A stretch of DNA of 8,600 nucleotides from CAG-390 sp964590755. GTDB taxonomy: Bacteria; Bacillota; Clostridia; Oscillospirales; CAG-272. The notes under the pieces are model-generated. The model was not told where the DNA came from and searched no databases. It was given only the letters and a program-made list of their open reading frames with translations. Location of the stretch: positions 1-8,600 of the forward strand of contig CAZPYK010000069.1 in NCBI GenBank assembly GCA_964590755.1, given 5' to 3'. Position numbers and translations under genes: made by a program. Every line of letters starts with the position of its first letter. Position 1 is the stretch's first letter. Below are positions 5,691 through 8,600 of this stretch, piece after piece.

Positions 5691-6876
5691 TTGTTATAAA
5701 GTTCTTTTTGCCCGTCGTCAGATCGCGCCAGATGGGAGATATGCTTCTCAGATATGCCACGACGTCGGTCACGGCCCCTATCGTGTAGTCGATCTCCTCG
5801 GCGGTGTTCTCCTCCGAGAGCGTCAGTCTGAGCGAGCCGTGAGCAATGTCGTGGACTCTTCCGATCGCCAACAGCACATGGCTGGGATCAAGCGAGCCGG
5901 ACGTGCACGCCGAGCCCGACGAGGCAAACACGCCCTTGTCGTCAAGCAGCAAAAGCAACGACTCACCCTCGATGCCCTCAAAGCAGAAGCTGACGTTTCC
6001 GGGCAGACGCTTTTCCCTGTCTCCGTTGAGGACCGAATGCGGTATTTTCGAAAGTCCGTCTATAAGCCGCTCGCGCAGCAAGATCAGCTTTTCCGCGGTA
6101 TTGCTCATTGAGTCGCACGCCTCGTCCAGCGCCGCCGCCATGCCCATGACAGCGGGAATATTTTCGGTGCCCGCGCGCTTGCCTCTCTCCTGTGCTCCGC
6201 CCTCTATCAGTGACTCAAGCGGTATGCCGCGGCGAACATACAGCGCACCGATGCCCTTGGGACCGTGAAATTTGTGCGCCGACAGCGAGAGCATGTCTAT
6301 GTTCATGTCCGATACGTTTATCGGGAGGTGACCCGCCGCCTGTACCGCGTCGGTATGAAACACGACTCCCCTTTGCCTGCATATCGCACCTATCTCGCTT
6401 ATCGGCTGGATCGTGCCGATCTCGTTGTTGGCAAACATCACAGTGACAAGGCAGGTATCCTCGCGCAACGCCGCCAGAACTTCGTCGGGAGAGACGATGC
6501 CGTTCTCGTGAACGTCGAGCAGTGTGACCTCAAAGCCCTCGCGACGCAGCTTTTCCAGCGTGTGCAGGACCGCATGATGCTCAAAAGCGGTTGAAACTAT
6601 ATGCTTTTTGCCTTTTTTTGCACCGAAATGCGCGGCGGAAAGAATAGCTTGATTGTCCGCCTCGCTTCCGCCGGAGGTGAAGATCAACTCACGTGCGGTG
6701 CAGCCGAGCCTTGCGGCTATGCGCTCGCGCGCGTCGGCAAGCGCCTCGGCGGCGGCTTGTCCCGCGGAGTGCAGGCTTGAGGGATTGCCGTACACCTCAT
6801 CCATATACGGAAGCATGGCATCTATCGCCGCACGATTCATTTTTGTCGTTGCCGCATTGTCCAAATATATTTTCAT
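5686..6876 (-). CDS. iscS: NifS/IscS-type cysteine desulfurase
   Basis: PLP enzyme that removes sulfur from L-cysteine as an enzyme-bound persulfide and passes it to the scaffold protein encoded next. The 396-residue protein starts MKIYLDNAATT and has TSGGSEADN (68-75), EHH (99-101), the cofactor lysine in SAHKFHGPKG (199-208, Lys202), RAGTEN (234-239) and the mobile catalytic loop SSGSACTSG (319-327, Cys324). The long class I type loop favours NifS/IscS over SufS. The ATG at 6876 has GGAGA (complement of 6884-6888) 7 nt upstream. It is first in the operon, about 60 nt after the predicted transcription start; a 19-nt hairpin (GACCG/CGGTC, 6896-6914) lies in that leader. All active-site residues are present. 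It may also supply sulfur for tRNA thiolation, but no such gene is nearby. Confidence 0.94.
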   Translation of the reverse strand: MKIYLDNAATTKMNRAAIDAMLPYMDEVYGNPSSLHSAGQAAAEALADARERIAARLGCTARELIFTSGGSEADNQAILSAAHFGAKKGKKHIVSTAFEHHAVLHTLEKLRREGFEVTLLDVHENGIVSPDEVLAALREDTCLVTVMFANNEIGTIQPISEIGAICRQRGVVFHTDAVQAAGHLPINVSDMNIDMLSLSAHKFHGPKGIGALYVRRGIPLESLIEGGAQERGKRAGTENIPAVMGMAAALDEACDSMSNTAEKLILLRERLIDGLSKIPHSVLNGDREKRLPGNVSFCFEGIEGESLLLLLDDKGVFASSGSACTSGSLDPSHVLLAIGRVHDIAHGSLRLTLSEENTAEEIDYTIGAVTDVVAYLRSISPIWRDLTTGKKNFITK

Positions 6877-6919
6877 ACAATAATCTCCGTTCTTTGACCG
6901 CCGAAACGTCGGTCGATAT

Positions 6920-6944
6920 AAAACCTACTTATTGAGTCGGTATT
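6920..6944 (-). promoter_or_regulatory. candidate Rrf2/IscR operator
   Basis: On the minus strand AATACCGACT-CAATA-AGTAGGTTTT forms an inverted repeat with 8 of 10 positions matching. It begins immediately after the -10 box, covering the predicted transcription start. Its layout of GACT/AGT arms resembles known IscR-type boxes. Since an IscR-like protein is encoded in the same operon, autoregulation by blocking initiation is the simplest reading. No binding data are implied. Confidence 0.6.
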
Positions 6945-6973
6945 ATTATAGCAGGAAAAACCTACCTTGTCAA
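6945..6973 (-). promoter_or_regulatory. consensus sigma-A promoter of the Fe-S operon
   Basis: Read on the minus strand, TTGACA (complement of 6968-6973) and TATAAT (complement of 6945-6950) are perfect boxes with a 17-bp spacer, directed at the desulfurase gene. A strong promoter with an adjacent operator is the expected design for a repressed Fe-S operon. Confidence 0.9.
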
Positions 6974-7005
6974 TAGGAAAAGCGCAATAATTACAGATAT
7001 CGGGT

Positions 7006-7050
7006 AAAAAACGATCGGGGCGTCTCACGTTTGTGAGTCGGCCCCGATCG
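7006..7050 (-). terminator. intrinsic terminator of the MATE gene
   Basis: CGATCGGGGC (7012-7021) pairs with GCCCCGATCG (7041-7050), and CTCAC pairs with GTGAG around a GTTT loop, with a small internal mismatch. Read on the minus strand, the stem is followed by six U residues (A tract 7006-7011). It lies 14 nt after the MATE stop and insulates the Fe-S operon promoter. Confidence 0.88.
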
Positions 7051-7064
7051 GTTCATGCGGCATT

Positions 7065-8414
7065 TCACGTCGCGGACGATACCGATACCGTTCGCGCATG
7101 CTTTTTTAAAAAAGCACAATAAAATATCACGCCGACCGTCCCGGTGATGACCTCGGTCACCGGGAAGGTCAACCAAAAATAATCAAGTCCGAAGCGCGAA
7201 AAAATATAGCCGAGCGGCACGAACAGCACCACCGTGCGTATTACGGTCAGAGCCGAGCTTTTCAGCCCCGCGCCGACAGCTTGGAAAAAGACCGGAAATG
7301 TCAGCGAGACCACCATGGGCAGAAAGCTCACTCCAACAAAACGAAAGCCGACCCGCCCGATGGCGACCACGGTGTCATCCTGAGTGAATACACGCAGCAT
7401 CTGCTCGGGTATCGATACAAAGCAAAGCGTTCCCAGTGCCATAAGCGCAAGCCCAAAGCATATCGCGACCCTTAGCGTTTTTTTGCACCGCTCTGTATTA
7501 TTCGCGGCATAATTGAAGCTCACCACCGGAACTATGCAGGTCTGCATGGCGCCGAGCGGTATAAAAAAGAAGGTCTGCCATTTGTAATACAGCCCCAGCG
7601 CAGTAACCGCTTGATCCGAAAAGCCGGATAAGATCAGGTTAAGCCCCAGAATATAAAAGGTGTACGCCGATTGCATAAGGATATTCGGTATGCCGAGGCG
7701 AAATATCCTGACTATGTGCGCGGGATATACCGCAAGCGGCGGAGAGCGCCTGAAGCCCTTTTTCATAACGATCAGAGCCGCCGCCACCTGCCCCGCGACG
7801 GTCGCCACGGCGGCGCCGGATATTCCCATTCTCGGCATGCCGAAAAGTCCGAATATCAGAATGGGATCCAGTATCACGTTTACGACCGCGCCGACGATCT
7901 GTGCCGCGGTCGGCGTTTTCATGTCTCCGTTTGCCTGCAGGACCTTTGTCCAAATGCTTTCAAGGAACAGACCGATGCTGAAAAGACAAACTATCCTGCC
8001 GTAGGAGGTGACATCGGCTATCACGGCGGGATCGTCGGTCGACATCGCGGCAAAGGCGGGCATGACGGCATAGCTGACGCCGGCAAAGAGCGCCCAAAGA
8101 GCTATCGCCAGCGGCGTTCCCACGCCGGCATATTCGTCCGCCTTTTTCCTGTCACCGATGCCCAGGCAGGTCGCCATTACCGTGTTTATTCCGACTCCGG
8201 TTCCCACCGCAATGGCTATCATCAAAAGCTGAAAAGGATAAACTATCGACAGCGCGGTGAGTCCGGAGTCGGAAAAGTTACCGATAAACAAGCTGTCGAT
8301 GATATTATAAAGCGCCTGTATCAGCTGCGCCAGCATAACGGGCGGCGCCAGCTTCAGCATTATTTTGCTTATTTTTTCCTTGCCGAAAAACTCGGTGGTC
8401 TCAACTGCGTTCAT
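7065..8414 (-). CDS. MATE-family multidrug/cation antiporter
   Basis: Integral membrane transporter expected to expel organic cations or metabolites using an Na+ or H+ gradient; the substrate is unknown. The 449-residue protein has about twelve hydrophobic segments in two homologous halves. Recognisable MATE positions are KLAPPVMLAQLIQALYNIID near residue 21, LQANGDMKTPT near the fifth segment, the following GISGAAVATVAGQ, and MQTCIVPVVSFNYAA in the second half. The layout is closest to the MepA-like subgroup. The ATG at 8414 was chosen because AGAGGA (complement of 8422-8427) is 7 nt upstream and MATE-like sequence begins shortly after. The frame extends upstream to 8549, but that part is not membrane-protein-like and crosses hairpins. 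It appears monocistronic. Export of a SCIFF product could be imagined from proximity, but it is on the opposite strand with its own terminator, so there is no real support. Confidence 0.92.
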   Translation of the reverse strand: MNAVETTEFFGKEKISKIMLKLAPPVMLAQLIQALYNIIDSLFIGNFSDSGLTALSIVYPFQLLMIAIAVGTGVGINTVMATCLGIGDRKKADEYAGVGTPLAIALWALFAGVSYAVMPAFAAMSTDDPAVIADVTSYGRIVCLFSIGLFLESIWTKVLQANGDMKTPTAAQIVGAVVNVILDPILIFGLFGMPRMGISGAAVATVAGQVAAALIVMKKGFRRSPPLAVYPAHIVRIFRLGIPNILMQSAYTFYILGLNLILSGFSDQAVTALGLYYKWQTFFFIPLGAMQTCIVPVVSFNYAANNTERCKKTLRVAICFGLALMALGTLCFVSIPEQMLRVFTQDDTVVAIGRVGFRFVGVSFLPMVVSLTFPVFFQAVGAGLKSSALTVIRTVVLFVPLGYIFSRFGLDYFWLTFPVTEVITGTVGVIFYCAFLKKHARTVSVSSAT

Positions 8415-8461
8415 ACACGGGTCCTCTCGTTTGCAGGTCGTTTTTTGAGTGATGCGCAACA

Positions 8462-8483
8462 GGGCTGTTGGTTTTAACAGCCC
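8462..8483. repeat. hairpin sharing arms with the scfA terminator
   Basis: GGGCTGTT (8462-8469) pairs with AACAGCCC (8476-8483) around GGTTTT. The 13-nt TTTTAACAGCCCC (8472-8484) is identical to 1830-1842 in the scfA terminator. There is no U tract on either side, so it is not a clear terminator; it lies in the leader or promoter zone of the MATE gene. Confidence 0.6.
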
Positions 8484-8535
8484 CACGGGTTGCAGACAAA
8501 ACAAACGGTCTCGTCGGAGTGCCGAAAGTTTTCGC

Positions 8536-8600
8536 CCGCCTTTTTCCAAAAGGCGGCGCCGGTCGAGGGCGCGCAGCCCTCGTCGCGCTCCGCAGAGCGC
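8536..8600. repeat. cluster of three hairpins at the window end
   Basis: Three perfect stems follow each other: CCGCCTTTT/AAAAGGCGG (8536-8556, loop TCC), CGAGGGC/GCCCTCG (8564-8582, loop GCGCA) and GCGCTC/GAGCGC (8585-8600, loop CGCA). There is no credible coding frame and no consensus promoter for the MATE gene here. The block resembles an extragenic palindromic repeat and may continue past the window. Confidence 0.5.

Noticed and set aside
7065..8414. MATE transporter as the exporter of the SCIFF product
   Set aside because: It is on the opposite strand, separated by the Fe-S operon and two terminators; proximity alone is not evidence.
7671..8477. 268-residue open frame on the plus strand opposite the MATE gene
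   Set aside because: Composition is charge-rich and repetitive with no domain, while the minus strand encodes a full MATE transporter.

Overview
The window looks like a chromosomal segment from a gut-type member of the Clostridia, probably Oscillospiraceae/Ruminococcaceae-like. The evidence is a SCIFF ranthipeptide cassette (a nearly clostridia-specific RiPP), consensus sigma-A promoters, purine-rich Shine-Dalgarno sites, and a compact NifS/NifU/Rrf2 iron-sulfur operon. Base composition is moderate to fairly GC-rich in genes, with AT-rich promoters. There is no tRNA, rRNA, CRISPR array or transposase gene.

Layout, left to right. (1) 1-240: AT-rich leader with a weak terminator-like hairpin and a likely promoter. 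(2) 241-1317 (+): pfkA, ATP-type 6-phosphofructokinase. (3) 1368-4635 (+): a cassette behind a perfect TTGACA-N17-TATAAT promoter. It holds the SCIFF precursor peptide (scfA), a 177-bp transposase-less foldback element inserted into what was an intrinsic terminator, the SCIFF radical SAM/SPASM maturase (scfB), and a PLP-dependent Orn/Lys/Arg decarboxylase-family protein packed against the end of scfB. (4) 4661-4710: a 23-bp perfect hairpin separating convergent transcription units. (5) 4746-6973 (-): cysteine desulfurase, IscU/NifU-like scaffold and an IscR-like Rrf2 repressor, read in that order from a second perfect sigma-A promoter. An inverted repeat resembling an Rrf2/IscR box lies just downstream of its -10 box. 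(6) 7006-8414 (-): a MATE-family transporter with a strong terminator. (7) 8415-8600: intergenic DNA with four successive hairpins running off the window.

How the genes fit together. The SCIFF peptide is the substrate of ScfB, which should install Cys-derived thioether links. ScfB carries all cysteines for one radical SAM and two auxiliary [4Fe-4S] clusters. The neighbouring convergent operon makes Fe-S clusters and probably regulates itself through the Rrf2 protein encoded last. pfkA and the MATE gene appear to be independent neighbours.

The most interesting points are two. First, the precursor has Gly at position 37, where the characterised SCIFF peptide has the Thr acceptor of the Cys32 crosslink, and it has a seventh cysteine at position 13. 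Second, the mobile foldback element split the scfA-scfB terminator at a TTAA/TA target, leaving a reconstructable ancestral terminator and a possible effect on the peptide-to-maturase ratio.
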